From Synechococcus sp. AG-683-C23 (lineage in GTDB: Bacteria > Cyanobacteriota > Cyanobacteriia > PCC-6307 > Cyanobiaceae), in the NCBI GenBank assembly GCA_003208835.1, contig QCVD01000017.1:1-50209 (forward strand): 50,209 nucleotides of DNA, in the 5' to 3' direction. Shown here piece by piece: positions 18,656-28,579 of this stretch. Position 1 is the stretch's first letter; each line of letters begins with the position of its first letter. Under the pieces are notes generated by a model that worked only from the letters and a program-made list of their open reading frames with translations, was not told the origin of the DNA and searched no databases. Made by a program: the position numbers and the translations under genes.

Positions 18656-20142
18656 GCAGTACGGCCTGGAGTAATCAACTTGATCTTCTGATTCGTGCGC
18701 GAACACCGCTGATCTGGATTCGCAGTAGTGAAGAAGTTCGGGTTGAAACCCTGTTGAGCCAGGCCGCCACACGCCTACAGAGTCAGCTGATCAGTTGGAA
18801 CTTCATCGATGGCCTAAGCGGCACATTGAATGCAGAGGGAATCGGCAGTCGACAGCCGATGGCCATGTTGCAGTGGTTGCAGAATCTCGACCCCAGTCGT
18901 CCCTCCCTGCTTTTAGCGAAAGACTTTCATCGATTCTGTGATGACCCTGGTGTAGCGAGGATGCTGCGCAACCTCGAGACATCGCTGCGGAGCACACCGC
19001 ACAGCTTGATTCTCTGCTCCGGACAATGGACCCCCCCAGCGGATCTCGACGAAGCGCTGACCTTGCTGGACCTTCCCCTACCGGATGCTGATGACCTCCG
19101 TCAGCTCATCAGCAGCATTGGATTAAACAGCGGCAGCGCCCTCGACTCAGCTGTTCTTGATGAGCTCACACAGGCCTGCAGCGGTCTGAGTGAAATGCGG
19201 GTTCGTCAGGTCGCAGCGCGTGCCCTGGCTCGTCGCGGCAGCATCGGCGCCGAGGATCTTGCTGAGGTACTTGAGGAAAAACGTCAAGCCATCGCCCGAA
19301 GCGAAGTCTTGGAGTTCTGCCGCAGCGATTCAGGTACCGAAGCCATCGGTGGCCACGATTCTCTGAAGAGCTGGCTTCAACAGCGACATCGCGCCTTCTC
19401 TGAGGAAGCTCGACGCTTTGGGCTTCCTCTGCCCCGGGGCGTCCTACTCGTCGGCCCCCAGGGGACAGGGAAATCCCTTACAGCCAAGGCCATCGCCCGG
19501 AGCTGGTCGATGCCCTTACTGCGTCTCGACGTTGGTCGGCTCTTTGCTGGCTTGGTTGGAGCAAGTGAAGCGCGCACCCGGGACATGATCCAACTCGCGG
19601 AGGCCATGGCGCCCTGTGTGCTTTGGATCGATGAGATTGAAAAGGGCTTTGGGGGCGATGGCCGAAGCGACGGCGGTACGAGTCAACGGGTGCTGGCCAA
19701 TGTGCTCACTTGGATGGCCGAAAAACGCTCTCCTGTCTTCGTTGTTGCCACAGCCAATGGGGTGGATCAGCTTCCACCAGAACTACTGCGTAAAGGGCGT
19801 TTCGATGAGATCTTTCTGCTGGATCTACCAAGCGGAAGCGAACGCCAGAGCATCCTTGAGCTTCATCTGGCACAACGACGTCCCAGCGTGTCTCTCCCTC
19901 TTGAAACCGTGGTGAGTCGCAGCGAAGGATTTTCTGGGGCCGAACTAGAGCAAACGGTGATTGAAGCTATGCATTTGGCCTTCGCCGAACACCGTGAACT
20001 CAATGAGACGGATTTAATTCGAGCAGCATCCCAATTGATCCCCCTCTCCCGCACCGCTAGCGAATCCCTCGCCCACCTCAAAGAATGGGCAGCTGGAGGT
20101 CGAGCCCGACAGGCTTCTATTGCTGGACGTAACGAAGCCTGA
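18652..20142 (+). CDS. ycf46: AAA+ ATPase of the Ycf46 family
   Basis: A 496-aa AAA+ protein. The N-terminal half has a degenerate P-loop region (RTPLIWIRSSEEVRVE). The C-terminal half has Walker A GPQGTGKS near residue 268, Walker B CVLWIDEIEKGF near 322, a sensor-1 ATAN and an LLRKGRFDEIF arginine-finger region. Ycf46 is encoded in cyanobacteria and many algal plastids and has been linked to CO2-uptake regulation; its substrate is not known. It overlaps DUF177 by ATGA and closes the rpmH-to-ycf46 block. Confidence 0.9.
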   Translation: MSSTAWSNQLDLLIRARTPLIWIRSSEEVRVETLLSQAATRLQSQLISWNFIDGLSGTLNAEGIGSRQPMAMLQWLQNLDPSRPSLLLAKDFHRFCDDPGVARMLRNLETSLRSTPHSLILCSGQWTPPADLDEALTLLDLPLPDADDLRQLISSIGLNSGSALDSAVLDELTQACSGLSEMRVRQVAARALARRGSIGAEDLAEVLEEKRQAIARSEVLEFCRSDSGTEAIGGHDSLKSWLQQRHRAFSEEARRFGLPLPRGVLLVGPQGTGKSLTAKAIARSWSMPLLRLDVGRLFAGLVGASEARTRDMIQLAEAMAPCVLWIDEIEKGFGGDGRSDGGTSQRVLANVLTWMAEKRSPVFVVATANGVDQLPPELLRKGRFDEIFLLDLPSGSERQSILELHLAQRRPSVSLPLETVVSRSEGFSGAELEQTVIEAMHLAFAEHRELNETDLIRAASQLIPLSRTASESLAHLKEWAAGGRARQASIAGRNEA

Positions 20143-20221
20143 CGGGGCGTAAAGATGCGGTTCATGGAGCGAGCATCGCTGTGCAGTACTCCCTACGTTC
20201 CAAGTATCTAACTCTGATTTC

Positions 20222-20383
20222 ATGGAGCGTCAAAACGACATCGTCATGCAGCTTTGTGTGGCTTGCCTTGGCGCCGGTGTGATCACCACGGTGGCCGTTG
20301 CTCAAGGCCAAAATCCCCTAACAGCTCTTGGCATCACGGTATTTTCAGCCGTTGCTGCCGTAATGGTTGGCCAGGTGCTCTGA
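20222..20383 (+). CDS. Small membrane protein of 53 aa, function unknown
   Basis: Opens with ATG 20222 and ends TGA 20381-20383. The sequence starts polar (MERQNDIVMQ) and then is almost wholly hydrophobic, giving two likely membrane helices joined by AQGQNP. It lies alone between ycf46 and serS on the same strand, with gaps of 79 and 41 bases. It is too short for ordinary gene-finding cut-offs, but the composition is that of a real membrane peptide. No function is recognised. Confidence 0.65.
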   Translation: MERQNDIVMQLCVACLGAGVITTVAVAQGQNPLTALGITVFSAVAAVMVGQVL

Positions 20384-20424
20384 ACGGGCTGCCATAGGCT
20401 GCCGGCGTTGCTGTTCCAGGAACC

Positions 20425-21702
20425 GTGATCGACCAGCGCCTTGTGCGTGACAACCCCGAAGTCATCGCTCAACAACTGAAGCGTCGGGGTAAATCCATTG
20501 ATCTCACTGGCCTTCAGCTGATTGCAAGGCAGCAGCGAGGGTTAGAAGAAGAACGCAGCACCCTGCAAGCCGATGGCAATCGCATCGGCAAAGAGGTGGG
20601 CGTAAAAATCAAGGCTGGCGCAGATCCCAAGGGAGACGAGGTTGCCGCCCTACGCCTACATGGGAATGCCATCAAACAAAAGGTGGCCGTGTTTGAGGAG
20701 GAGGAGAAGGCACTCTCCAGCCAACTCCGCGACCAACTCCTCAGTCTCCCGAATCTTCCTTCGCCACTCTGTCCAGATGGAAAGGACGAACACGACAACG
20801 TCGAAGTGCGTCGCTGGGGCACACCCCGAATTGAGGAGGGATTAGAGGAGCACTGGCAAATCGCTCAACGGCTGAACCTGTTTGACACCGAACGGTCGGT
20901 TCGCATTGCCCAGAGCCGCTTTGTCACCCTGATGGGCCAGGGAGCCCGCTTAGAGCGAGCTCTGATTAATTTCATGCTGGATCTACACACCAGCAAGGGA
21001 TACAGGGAGGTGATGCCACCGGTTTTGGTGAACACCGCCAGCCTCACTGGCTCAGGCCAGTTGCCGAAATTCGCCGAAGAAAGCTTCCGCTGCGCAGACG
21101 ACGACCTTTGGCTAACCCCAACGGCTGAAGTCCCCGTGACGTCGCTGCATCGCGACGAAATCATTCCAGCGGATCAACTCCCTCTCCGGTACTCGGCCTA
21201 TAGCCCTTGCTTCCGTCGAGAAGCGGGGAGTTATGGACGGGATACGCGCGGCCTCATCCGTCTCCATCAATTCAACAAAGTTGAGTTGTATTGGTTTGTG
21301 CATCCCGACCAATCCGAGGAAGCACACCAACAGATCACCGCGGATGCCGAAGCGGTGTTGCAGGCCCTCGACTTGCCTTACAGGGTTTTGGATCTATGCA
21401 CGGGTGATTTGGGCTTCTCAGCCCAGCGCACCTACGACTTAGAAGTGTGGCTGCCTGGGGCCGGAGCCTTCCGAGAAATCTCCAGCTGCAGCGTATGCGG
21501 CGATTTTCAAGCTCGCCGATCAGCGATCAGAACCAAAAACGGAAAACAAACGCAGCTCGTTCACACCCTGAATGGGTCGGGTTTGGCCGTCGGGCGCACG
21601 ATGGCTGCCCTGTTGGAGACGGGGCAGCAATCAGACGGAAGCATTCTCCTTCCCAAACCCTTGGTGCCTTACGTCGGCTTTGAGCGGCTGCAGCCAGAAT
21701 GA
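20425..21702 (+). CDS. serS: Seryl-tRNA synthetase
   Basis: Class II aminoacyl-tRNA synthetase of 425 aa. The N-terminal coiled-coil arm (residues about 25-110) clamps the long variable arm of tRNA-Ser. Class II motif 2 is visible as [21 protein letters not shown] and motif 3 as [16 protein letters not shown]. The start is GTG at 20425. The length is normal for the family. Confidence 0.97.
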   Translation: MIDQRLVRDNPEVIAQQLKRRGKSIDLTGLQLIARQQRGLEEERSTLQADGNRIGKEVGVKIKAGADPKGDEVAALRLHGNAIKQKVAVFEEEEKALSSQLRDQLLSLPNLPSPLCPDGKDEHDNVEVRRWGTPRIEEGLEEHWQIAQRLNLFDTERSVRIAQSRFVTLMGQGARLERALINFMLDLHTSKGYREVMPPVLVNTASLTGSGQLPKFAEESFRCADDDLWLTPTAEVPVTSLHRDEIIPADQLPLRYSAYSPCFRREAGSYGRDTRGLIRLHQFNKVELYWFVHPDQSEEAHQQITADAEAVLQALDLPYRVLDLCTGDLGFSAQRTYDLEVWLPGAGAFREISSCSVCGDFQARRSAIRTKNGKQTQLVHTLNGSGLAVGRTMAALLETGQQSDGSILLPKPLVPYVGFERLQPE

Positions 21703-21726
21703 GTTGACTAAGCAGCAATCGGCTGG

Positions 21727-22809
21727 ATGAACGTATTTGCGGCCCTCTTGGTTCTTGCTCTCTTAATCGTGGTGCATGAAGCAGGACATTTTCTTGCCGC
21801 CACCCTTCAAGGCATCCGCGTTAGTGGCTTCTCCATCGGCTTCGGACCTGCGTTGATTAAACGCCAACGGAAAGGTGTCACCTACGCCCTAAGACTCCTC
21901 CCCCTCGGTGGTTTCGTGGCCTTCCCCGATGACGATGAAAACAGCAGCATCCCCATTGATGATCCAGATTTGCTGCGCAATCGTCCGATTCCCCAGCGCG
22001 CACTGGTAATCGCCGCCGGAATTCTCGCCAATTTTGCGCTGGCCTTGGTGGTTCTTGTGGGACAAGCGGCGATTGTGGGGCTTCCAGCCGATCCAGATCC
22101 AGGCGTTCTCGTGGTGAATGTGCAGCCTGATGGCGCAGCTTCTCGCGCTGACCTCAGGCCTGGAGATCAGATTCTCTCGATCAACTCCAACAAACTTGGA
22201 GCTGGACAAGCCGGAGTTGAGACCATGGTGAAGCTGGTCAAGGCAGCACCAAGCACAACCCTCTCCATCGAACGAGTTCGTCAGAGCCAACTTCAGCAGA
22301 TTGAACTCAAACCATCAAATTTTGATGGACAGGGAAAAATCGGGGCACAGCTCCAAGCCAACCTCAATGGCGCCAGCCGACCCGTCAAAGGCTTAGGGGA
22401 ACTGGTCCAACACACCGGCGGTCAGTTCATCCGTCTCGTGGGACAAACCGTGAGTGGCTACGCCGGTCTGATCACCAATTTCAAAGCCACTGCGGGACAA
22501 GTGAGCGGTCCGGTCAAAATTGTGGAGATGGGGGCACAGCTCAGTCGGCAAGGCGGAAGTGGTTTGGTGTTGTTCATGGCCTTGATCTCAATCAACTTGG
22601 CAGTCCTCAACGCATTGCCCTTGCCGTTACTGGATGGCGGCCAAATGGCACTTCTTCTTATCGAAGGGGTCCGAGGAAAACCCGTCCCTGAACGCTTTCA
22701 ACTGGCATTCGCCCAATCTGGATTTCTTCTTCTTGTGGGGTTAACGCTGGTCCTTGTCGTTCGCGACACCAGTCAATTGACCTTTGTTCAGCAGTTGCTC
22801 GGGCGCTAG
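21727..22809 (+). CDS. Site-2 intramembrane zinc protease with PDZ domain (RseP/S2P)
   Basis: A 360-aa M50-family metalloprotease. The zinc motif HEAGH is at about residues 18-22 within the first helix, and the second zinc site is in ALPLPLLDGGQM near the C-terminus. A single PDZ-like domain (VNVQPDGAASRADLRPGDQIL) lies between. Such enzymes cleave anti-sigma factors or other membrane proteins in the bilayer. Cyanobacteria carry several paralogues, so I do not assign rseP firmly. It follows serS by 24 bases and may share its transcript. Confidence 0.9.
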   Translation: MNVFAALLVLALLIVVHEAGHFLAATLQGIRVSGFSIGFGPALIKRQRKGVTYALRLLPLGGFVAFPDDDENSSIPIDDPDLLRNRPIPQRALVIAAGILANFALALVVLVGQAAIVGLPADPDPGVLVVNVQPDGAASRADLRPGDQILSINSNKLGAGQAGVETMVKLVKAAPSTTLSIERVRQSQLQQIELKPSNFDGQGKIGAQLQANLNGASRPVKGLGELVQHTGGQFIRLVGQTVSGYAGLITNFKATAGQVSGPVKIVEMGAQLSRQGGSGLVLFMALISINLAVLNALPLPLLDGGQMALLLIEGVRGKPVPERFQLAFAQSGFLLLVGLTLVLVVRDTSQLTFVQQLLGR

Positions 22810-22868
22810 TCGTTGAACGGCCCTTGAATGTAGAATTTGAGATCTGTTGAAACGCTGCCCTCAGCTGC

Positions 22869-23171
22869 ATGGCTAAAAAGTCGATGATTGCCCGTGACGT
22901 AAAGCGCAAAAAGATGACAGAGCGCTATGCGGCCAAGCGTGCGGCACTAATGGCAGCGTTCAATGCAGCGGCAGACCCAATGTCTCGCCTCGAGATTCAT
23001 CGCAAAATCCAGGCTCTACCCCGCAACAGCGCCCCAAATCGGATCCGTAATCGTTGCTGGGCGACAGGCAAGCCCCGTGGTGTGTACCGCGACTTTGGAC
23101 TTTGCCGTAACCAACTGCGTGAACGAGCTCACAAGGGAGAACTGCCGGGCGTTGTGAAGTCCAGCTGGTAA
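22869..23171 (+). CDS. rpsN: 30S ribosomal protein S14
   Basis: Complete 100-aa S14 with the basic start [15 protein letters not shown] and the C-terminal signature [22 protein letters not shown], of the long form without the four-Cys zinc knuckle. It stands apart from the main ribosomal-protein operons. A strong hairpin follows it before pnp. Confidence 0.97.
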   Translation: MAKKSMIARDVKRKKMTERYAAKRAALMAAFNAAADPMSRLEIHRKIQALPRNSAPNRIRNRCWATGKPRGVYRDFGLCRNQLRERAHKGELPGVVKSSW

Positions 23172-23194
23172 GAAGACTGATCCTTCGACATTGA

Positions 23195-23236
23195 TCGACA
23201 AGAAAGGGGAGGCGAAAGCCTCCCCTTTCTTGTCGA
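23195..23236. terminator. Perfect 19-bp hairpin with GAAA loop between rpsN and pnp
   Basis: Bases 23195-23213 and 23218-23236 are exact reverse complements around a GAAA tetraloop; the core is AAAGGGGAGGC/GCCTCCCCTTT. The T-rich tail is short (CTTTCTTGT lies within the stem), so it may be an rpsN terminator. It could equally be a double-stranded RNase processing site in the pnp leader, as is known upstream of pnp in enterobacteria. Confidence 0.75.
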
Positions 23237-23287
23237 TGGAAACCATGAAATGTCAAAATAACAATTGACAAAAGGACATAAGCCGTC

Positions 23288-25453
23288 GTGCAAGGAAAAA
23301 CACAGTCGATCTCGTTTGACGGACGCGAGATAAGACTGACCACAGGGCGTTTTGCTCCCCAAGCGGGTGGTTCCGTCTTGGTCGAATGCGGCGACACAGC
23401 CGTGCTTGTTACAGCAACACGATCAAAGGGACGCGATGGAATCGATTTCCTCCCACTGATCTGCGATTACGAGGAGCGCCTTTATGCCGCCGGCCGGATT
23501 CCTGGTAGCTACATGCGTCGGGAAGCCCGTCCCCCCGAGCGCGCAACACTGACCTGTCGCTTGATCGACAGGCCCATGCGGCCGTTATTCCCCAGTTGGA
23601 TGCGCGACGACTTGCAAGTTGTTGCCACATGCCTATCGCTCGACGAACGCGTCCCTTCCGATGTCCTGGCAGTAACAGGCGCATCCATCGCAACGCTTCT
23701 GGCCGGCATCCCCTTCAATGGGCCCATGGCTGCCGTGCGTGTCGGCCTGCTTGGAGACGACTTCGTTCTAAACCCGAGCTACCGGGAAATTGAGCGAGGA
23801 GATTTAGACCTCGTCGTCGCTGGCACAGCGGATGGTGTGGTGATGGTTGAGGCAGGCGCCAACCAACTCCCCGAAGGAGACGTCATTGAGGCGATTGATT
23901 TCGGCTATGAAGCTATCCAGGAACTCATCAAAGCCCAGGAGACACTGCTGAAGGACCTCGGGATTAAGCAGGTCAAGCCGGAAGCGCCCAAAGAAGACAA
24001 CACTGTTCCTGCTTACCTCGAAAAGCAATGCACGAAAGCAATCAGTGCTGTGCTCAGTAAGTTTGAGCAAAGTAAAGAGGAGCGCGATAACGGTCTCGAA
24101 GCCGTGAAAGCGGATGCAGCTGAAGCGATCGCAACCCTCAAGGAAGACGACGCCGTGCGTCAGGCCGTATCCAGCAGTTCGAAATTACTGAACAACAGCT
24201 TCAAGGCTTTGACCAAAAAGCTGATGCGTCAGCAGATCTTGAAGGATGGCAAGCGCGTCGATGGGCGTGGATTGGATGAGGTCCGTCAAATCAGCGCGAT
24301 GGCTGGAGTTCTGCCCCGTCGAGTTCATGGCTCAGGTCTCTTCCAGCGTGGTTTAACGCAGGTTCTATCCACCGCGACCTTGGGAACCCCCAGCGATGCC
24401 CAAGAAATGGATGACCTCCATCCCAACACCGAGAAGCTGTATCTCCATCACTACAACTTCCCCCCATACTCCGTTGGCGAAACCCGTCCAATGCGATCCC
24501 CCGGCCGTCGCGAAATCGGCCATGGCGCTCTAGCGGAGCGAGCCATCCTTCCCGTCTTGCCTGAGAAAGACACCTTCCCTTATGTCGTGCGGGTCGTGAG
24601 CGAAGTGCTGAGCTCGAATGGCTCCACTTCCATGGGCTCCGTTTGCGGCAGCACGTTGGCTCTCATGGATGCCGGTGTGCCCTTAAAAGCCCCTGTGAGT
24701 GGTGCCGCGATGGGTCTGATCAAAGAGGGCAAGGACATCAAAATCCTCACCGATATTCAGGGCATTGAAGACTTCCTTGGCGACATGGATTTCAAGGTGG
24801 CTGGTAGTGAGAAGGGCATCACAGCTCTTCAAATGGACATGAAAATCACTGGTTTACCAGTGAAGGTTATGGCTGAAGCTGTGAATCAAGCCCGCCCAGC
24901 TCGCCTGCATATCCTCGAGAAAATGCTCGAGGCGATTGAGAAGCCCCGTGAAACGCTGTCGCCCCATGCACCACGCCTGCTGAGCTTCCGTATCGATCCT
25001 GAATTGATTGGAACAGTGATCGGTCCTGGTGGTCGCACCATTAAGGGCATTACCGAACGCACCAACACCAAGATCGATATCGAAGACAGTGGAATTGTCA
25101 CCATTGCCTCCCACGATGGTGCGGCTGCAGAGGAGGCTCAAAAGATCATTGAAGGCCTCACCCGCAAGGTGAACGAGGGCGAAATGTTCTCAGGCTCGAT
25201 CACTCGCATCATTCCAATCGGCGCCTTCGTCGAGATTCTTCCTGGCAAGGAAGGAATGATACACATTTCTCAGCTCTCCGAAGCGCGCGTTGAGAAAGTG
25301 GAAGATGTCGTGAAAGTCGGCGATGAAGTCACCGTGCGTGTTCGCGAGATCGACAATCGCGGTCGGATCAACCTCACCCTGCGTGGGGTTCCTCAAAACG
25401 GTGAATCAACCGAGGTGGAACCACAGCCCACCCCAGTTGCACCTCTCAGCTGA
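23288..25453 (+). CDS. pnp: Polyribonucleotide nucleotidyltransferase
   Basis: Phosphorolytic 3'-5' exoribonuclease of 721 aa. Two RNase PH-like domains (residues about 1-210 and 310-540) flank an alpha-helical linker. A KH domain follows ([16 protein letters not shown]), then an S1 domain ([24 protein letters not shown]). The start is GTG at 23288. The stop abuts the end of the convergent cysQ gene with no gap. The leader carries the 19-bp hairpin described separately. Confidence 0.97.
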   Translation: MQGKTQSISFDGREIRLTTGRFAPQAGGSVLVECGDTAVLVTATRSKGRDGIDFLPLICDYEERLYAAGRIPGSYMRREARPPERATLTCRLIDRPMRPLFPSWMRDDLQVVATCLSLDERVPSDVLAVTGASIATLLAGIPFNGPMAAVRVGLLGDDFVLNPSYREIERGDLDLVVAGTADGVVMVEAGANQLPEGDVIEAIDFGYEAIQELIKAQETLLKDLGIKQVKPEAPKEDNTVPAYLEKQCTKAISAVLSKFEQSKEERDNGLEAVKADAAEAIATLKEDDAVRQAVSSSSKLLNNSFKALTKKLMRQQILKDGKRVDGRGLDEVRQISAMAGVLPRRVHGSGLFQRGLTQVLSTATLGTPSDAQEMDDLHPNTEKLYLHHYNFPPYSVGETRPMRSPGRREIGHGALAERAILPVLPEKDTFPYVVRVVSEVLSSNGSTSMGSVCGSTLALMDAGVPLKAPVSGAAMGLIKEGKDIKILTDIQGIEDFLGDMDFKVAGSEKGITALQMDMKITGLPVKVMAEAVNQARPARLHILEKMLEAIEKPRETLSPHAPRLLSFRIDPELIGTVIGPGGRTIKGITERTNTKIDIEDSGIVTIASHDGAAAEEAQKIIEGLTRKVNEGEMFSGSITRIIPIGAFVEILPGKEGMIHISQLSEARVEKVEDVVKVGDEVTVRVREIDNRGRINLTLRGVPQNGESTEVEPQPTPVAPLS

Positions 25454-26371
25454 TCACACCTGAAAGCCGGGATCGATCTCGGCCATCGCCCGCGTCGCAC
25501 GCTCTCCGAGCGCGATGTGGGCTTTTCTATGGCTGGCGATCAAACAGCCCGCCTGCCGAACATCGCCCGTGTTGTAGGTGAGGTCGCGGAGATCAGCATG
25601 GGTAAATCGTCCACCAGCGGCCAATAAAACAGCCTCCGGTGCAGCCATATCCCAATCCTTTGGAGCACTACGGCCTGAGAGGGAAATATAGAGATCGGTT
25701 TCTCCACGGAGAATCGTGGCCACCTTGCAGCCCACGCTGCCGACAGCCTTTGAGCCGCCGAGTTGAAGTTCACCGATCAATTTCTCGAGTCGATCATCAC
25801 GATGACTTCGGCTCGCCACCAAAAGCAAGTCAGACAACTCTTTGCGCTCGCTGAAGCGCACCGGGGAACGCGTTCCTTCACGGTCTTCACACCATGCGTC
25901 GTCACCCACCAGGCCAATCCATAGCTCATCGGCTTCGGGTAACAGCACCACGCCTAAAACAGGTCGATTCCCCCGAACCAAGGCGAGGTGCACGGCATAT
26001 TCCCCAGTTCCTTGGAGAAAATCTTTGGTGCCATCAAGCGGATCAAGGATCCACAACCATTCGGCGGGAAGAGGCTCACCTTCGGTGAGCTGCTCTTTGG
26101 CGGTTTCCTCACTGAGCAGAGTCCAACCAGCATCTGGGAAGGCCCCCGACAACCCCTCAAGCAGCCATTGGTTCACTGCCAGATCAGCGGCCGAAACAGG
26201 CCCCTCTCCACCGTGATCGACACTCAAGGCTTTCTGAAAACCATGGGGGGGCTGTTCGCCACGGGCGTACGCACGAAGAATGTCGGCAGCTCCCCAACTC
26301 AATCGTCTCAACTCAGTCAACAAAACTTCTTTGCTGACACCAGCAGGGAGAATGGCGGAGTTGGACATCAT
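25454..26371 (-). CDS. cysQ: 3'(2'),5'-bisphosphate nucleotidase / inositol monophosphatase family
   Basis: Li+-sensitive Mg-dependent phosphatase of about 305 aa, probably removing the 3' phosphate of PAP made in sulfate assimilation. The metal-binding motifs are LLSEET, WILDPLDGTKDF and KDWDMAAPEAVL. The frame is open to 26527, but ATG 26371 removes an atypical extension that overlaps rsmI. It is divergent from rsmI with 26 bases between starts. Substrate choice within the family is inferred. Confidence 0.87.
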   Translation of the reverse strand: MMSNSAILPAGVSKEVLLTELRRLSWGAADILRAYARGEQPPHGFQKALSVDHGGEGPVSAADLAVNQWLLEGLSGAFPDAGWTLLSEETAKEQLTEGEPLPAEWLWILDPLDGTKDFLQGTGEYAVHLALVRGNRPVLGVVLLPEADELWIGLVGDDAWCEDREGTRSPVRFSERKELSDLLLVASRSHRDDRLEKLIGELQLGGSKAVGSVGCKVATILRGETDLYISLSGRSAPKDWDMAAPEAVLLAAGGRFTHADLRDLTYNTGDVRQAGCLIASHRKAHIALGERATRAMAEIDPGFQV

Positions 26372-26397
26372 GATTAAAGGGGGCGCTGGCCATTGTG

Positions 26398-27255
26398 ATG
26401 CAGCGGGATGAACCAGCCGCCGGAAGTCTCTATCTCGTCGGCACTCCGATCGGTCATATGGGAGACCTTTCCCCTCGCGCCAGTCACCTGTTAGCGACGG
26501 TCGATGCCATCGCATGTGAAGACACACGCCATAGCGGACAGTTGCTAAGCAATCTCCAAGCGCGCGGTCGCAAATTCTCCTTTCATCAGCACAACATTCG
26601 TACGCGGTTGCCCCAACTTCTGGAATTGCTGGAAGAAGGTCAAAGCCTTGCGGTGATCAGTGATGCGGGATTGCCAGGCATCAGTGACCCCGGAGAAGAG
26701 CTGGCTAACGCTGCACGACGAGCGGGGCATCCCGTACTTTGTATTCCTGGTCCTTGCGCTGCCACCACAGCCCTGGTGAGCAGCGGACTTCCCAGTGGAC
26801 GCTTTTGTTTTGAAGGGTTTCTACCCACGAAGAGCAATGAACGACGACAGCGTCTGGAACAGATCTCGAGTGAACAGCGGACCACCGTGCTTTATGAAGC
26901 ACCGCATCGACTCCTCACGTTGCTCAATGAACTCTGGAATCATTGCGGCCCAGATCGTCCGATCCAGGTGGCTCGAGAACTCACCAAACGCCATGAAGAA
27001 CAGGTGGGGGCCACTGTGCAAGAAGCTCTCACGCATTTTCAACAGACCCGCCCCCAAGGCGAATTCACCTTGGTCCTGGGCGGTGCGCCACCCATCGCAC
27101 AACCAACCCTCAATGATGTGGAGCTCACAGAGCAGCTGCAACAGCTCATCAATCAGGGGGTTAGTGCCAGCGATGCTGCACGGCAACTAGCCGCGACGAC
27201 CGGACTATCCCGGCGACGGCTGTACACATTGCTCCACCAAGGCACGTCAGACTAA
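26398..27255 (+). CDS. rsmI: 16S rRNA (cytidine(1402)-2'-O)-methyltransferase
   Basis: SAM-dependent tetrapyrrole-methylase-fold enzyme of about 285 aa that methylates the ribosomal decoding centre. Motifs are LYLVGTPIGHMGDLSPRA at the start, CEDTRHSGQLL, AVISDAGLPGISDPGEEL and IPGPCAATTALVSSGLPSG. ATG 26398 is the chosen start; a GTG one codon upstream is also open. It is followed 9 bases later by a LapA-like gene. Confidence 0.95.
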   Translation: MQRDEPAAGSLYLVGTPIGHMGDLSPRASHLLATVDAIACEDTRHSGQLLSNLQARGRKFSFHQHNIRTRLPQLLELLEEGQSLAVISDAGLPGISDPGEELANAARRAGHPVLCIPGPCAATTALVSSGLPSGRFCFEGFLPTKSNERRQRLEQISSEQRTTVLYEAPHRLLTLLNELWNHCGPDRPIQVARELTKRHEEQVGATVQEALTHFQQTRPQGEFTLVLGGAPPIAQPTLNDVELTEQLQQLINQGVSASDAARQLAATTGLSRRRLYTLLHQGTSD

Positions 27256-27264
27256 GCAAAATCC

Positions 27265-27516
27265 ATGGATTCTTTACTGCCTCGTTTACGACTACTGCTC
27301 TGGAGTTTTGGAGGGAGCACCCTGCTGCTGCTTTTGGTCTGCCTTGGCGCACAAAACTTGCAACAGCGTCATCAACTCAAAATCGGGCAGGCACAGCTTG
27401 TGCCACTTCCAACAGGATTTCTCGTTGGCATTTCTCTTGTATTGGGCGTAATGAGTGGAGGCAGCGCCGCCGCAGTACTGATGCAGAGTCCACCAGACAC
27501 CAACCTCGACTCTTAA
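27265..27516 (+). CDS. LapA/DUF1049-like small membrane protein
   Basis: Eighty-three residues with two transmembrane helices (about 10-30 and 50-72) around a short polar linker, and the GFLVGISLVLGVMSGG motif in the second helix, as in LapA-domain proteins. The family is tied to envelope assembly in proteobacteria; its role in cyanobacteria is unknown. It follows rsmI closely and its stop abuts the convergent HTH gene. Confidence 0.75.
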   Translation: MDSLLPRLRLLLWSFGGSTLLLLLVCLGAQNLQQRHQLKIGQAQLVPLPTGFLVGISLVLGVMSGGSAAAVLMQSPPDTNLDS

Positions 27517-28362
27517 TCAGGCGTCCAGGGCAACCACCGTGCCTTCCATCACAAGCCGTGTGATTCCACGTTTCAACAAATAGGAACTGGTTCGCTCAAA
27601 CACCGTGGTGTCAGGCACCTTGATCACACGCTGACTTCTCCCACATTGACGTTTCGCCGCCCGAGGATTGGAAAACAGAAAAAGACCCTGACGGTCCTGA
27701 TCGACTGAGTCCAATGCACCCAATTCAGGAAAATCTCTCAGGGGACGAGCATCCAGCTCGACAACCTTATCGACCAACATATAAACGCTGCCTGGGAGCA
27801 CACCAGGACTGAGCGGCTGCGTTTCGATGGGTGCTGACCCACTTAAACCAGCAACCCCGATTAGGGGTACCAACTCCGTGAACACGTCCATAGGGAAAGG
27901 CTGCTCCACACCTGAGCCTTGATCATCCGACTCCTCGGCAAAATCGGCGACGTCATCAAGCGCAAGGGTGCTGGATTCTTCCGTAGAGAACTCTCCAACA
28001 GAAAACTCTGGTTTGTCGTCTTCCTCTGATGAGGCATCAGCTGTTGATGCCTCATCGGCTGAAATGGGCTCAGCATCAGTTGAGCTGTTAGGAGCCACCT
28101 CCAACGGTTGGACTTCCAGCGGTGGGATCTCCAGCAGTGGGATCTCCAGCAAGGGTTGCGCGACTGCAACCACCGTTCCGCCCTTCTGTCGGCTGGCCTT
28201 CAACGCGGCGTAAGCCTCGGGAGGCAACAAAGCTTTGACCGTACGGCTCACCGTATTAGAGCTGCAGCCAAATGCCTCAGCCAAAGCTGCAGTGGATTCA
28301 CCTGCCTTGTAACGACCAACAAGGTCTTGCTTTTCGCTGTCGCTGAGACGACGCGCTGCCAT
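27517..28362 (-). CDS. Helix-turn-helix protein with acidic linker
   Basis: A 281-aa protein. Residues about 5-45 form a clear resolvase-like helix-turn-helix (LVGRYKAGESTAALAEAFGC, then SSNTVSRTVK). Next is a short tandem repeat of LLEIP/PLEV units (about 70-90), a long acidic linker rich in Glu, Asp and Ser, and a conserved C-terminal domain (about 170-281). It probably binds DNA and is common beside this tRNA in marine picocyanobacteria as far as I recall, but no function is known. The repeat is also visible in DNA near 28130-28155. Confidence 0.75.
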   Translation of the reverse strand: MAARRLSDSEKQDLVGRYKAGESTAALAEAFGCSSNTVSRTVKALLPPEAYAALKASRQKGGTVVAVAQPLLEIPLLEIPPLEVQPLEVAPNSSTDAEPISADEASTADASSEEDDKPEFSVGEFSTEESSTLALDDVADFAEESDDQGSGVEQPFPMDVFTELVPLIGVAGLSGSAPIETQPLSPGVLPGSVYMLVDKVVELDARPLRDFPELGALDSVDQDRQGLFLFSNPRAAKRQCGRSQRVIKVPDTTVFERTSSYLLKRGITRLVMEGTVVALDA

Positions 28363-28450
28363 CCAATGCTGTTACACAGTGACCAAGTTTAGAAGCCAAT
28401 GGCCACGATTCATACATACCTTCCGGCCCGTGCTGTCAAAATGACGCGGT

Positions 28451-28524
28451 GCTCCCTTAGCTCAGCTGGATAGAGCAACTGCCTTCTAAGCAGTCGGTCG
28501 TGTGTTCGAATCACACAGGGGGCG
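28451..28524 (+). tRNA. tRNA-Arg (anticodon UCU)
   Basis: A 74-base cloverleaf. The acceptor stem GCTCCCT pairs with AGGGGGC, allowing one G-T pair. The anticodon stem ACTGC/GCAGT encloses the loop CTTCTAA with anticodon TCT, and the T arm contains GTTCGAATC. CCA is not encoded. The 3' part, from the anticodon stem on, is duplicated 10 kb downstream, so this gene is the insertion site of the mobile element and its 3' half was supplied by the element. Confidence 0.96.
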
Positions 28525-28525
28525 T
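28478..28525 (+). repeat. attL: 48-bp direct repeat in the tRNA-Arg gene
   Basis: These bases, from ACTGCC in the anticodon stem to the base after the tRNA end, occur again without mismatch at 38497-38544. Identity breaks at once on both sides. This is the element-side copy that completes the working tRNA gene. Confidence 0.95.
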
Positions 28526-28579
28526 TACTAAAAACTCAGTATTTTCAAGGCTCTGAGGGCACAATCTGCTTAGAGCAGT

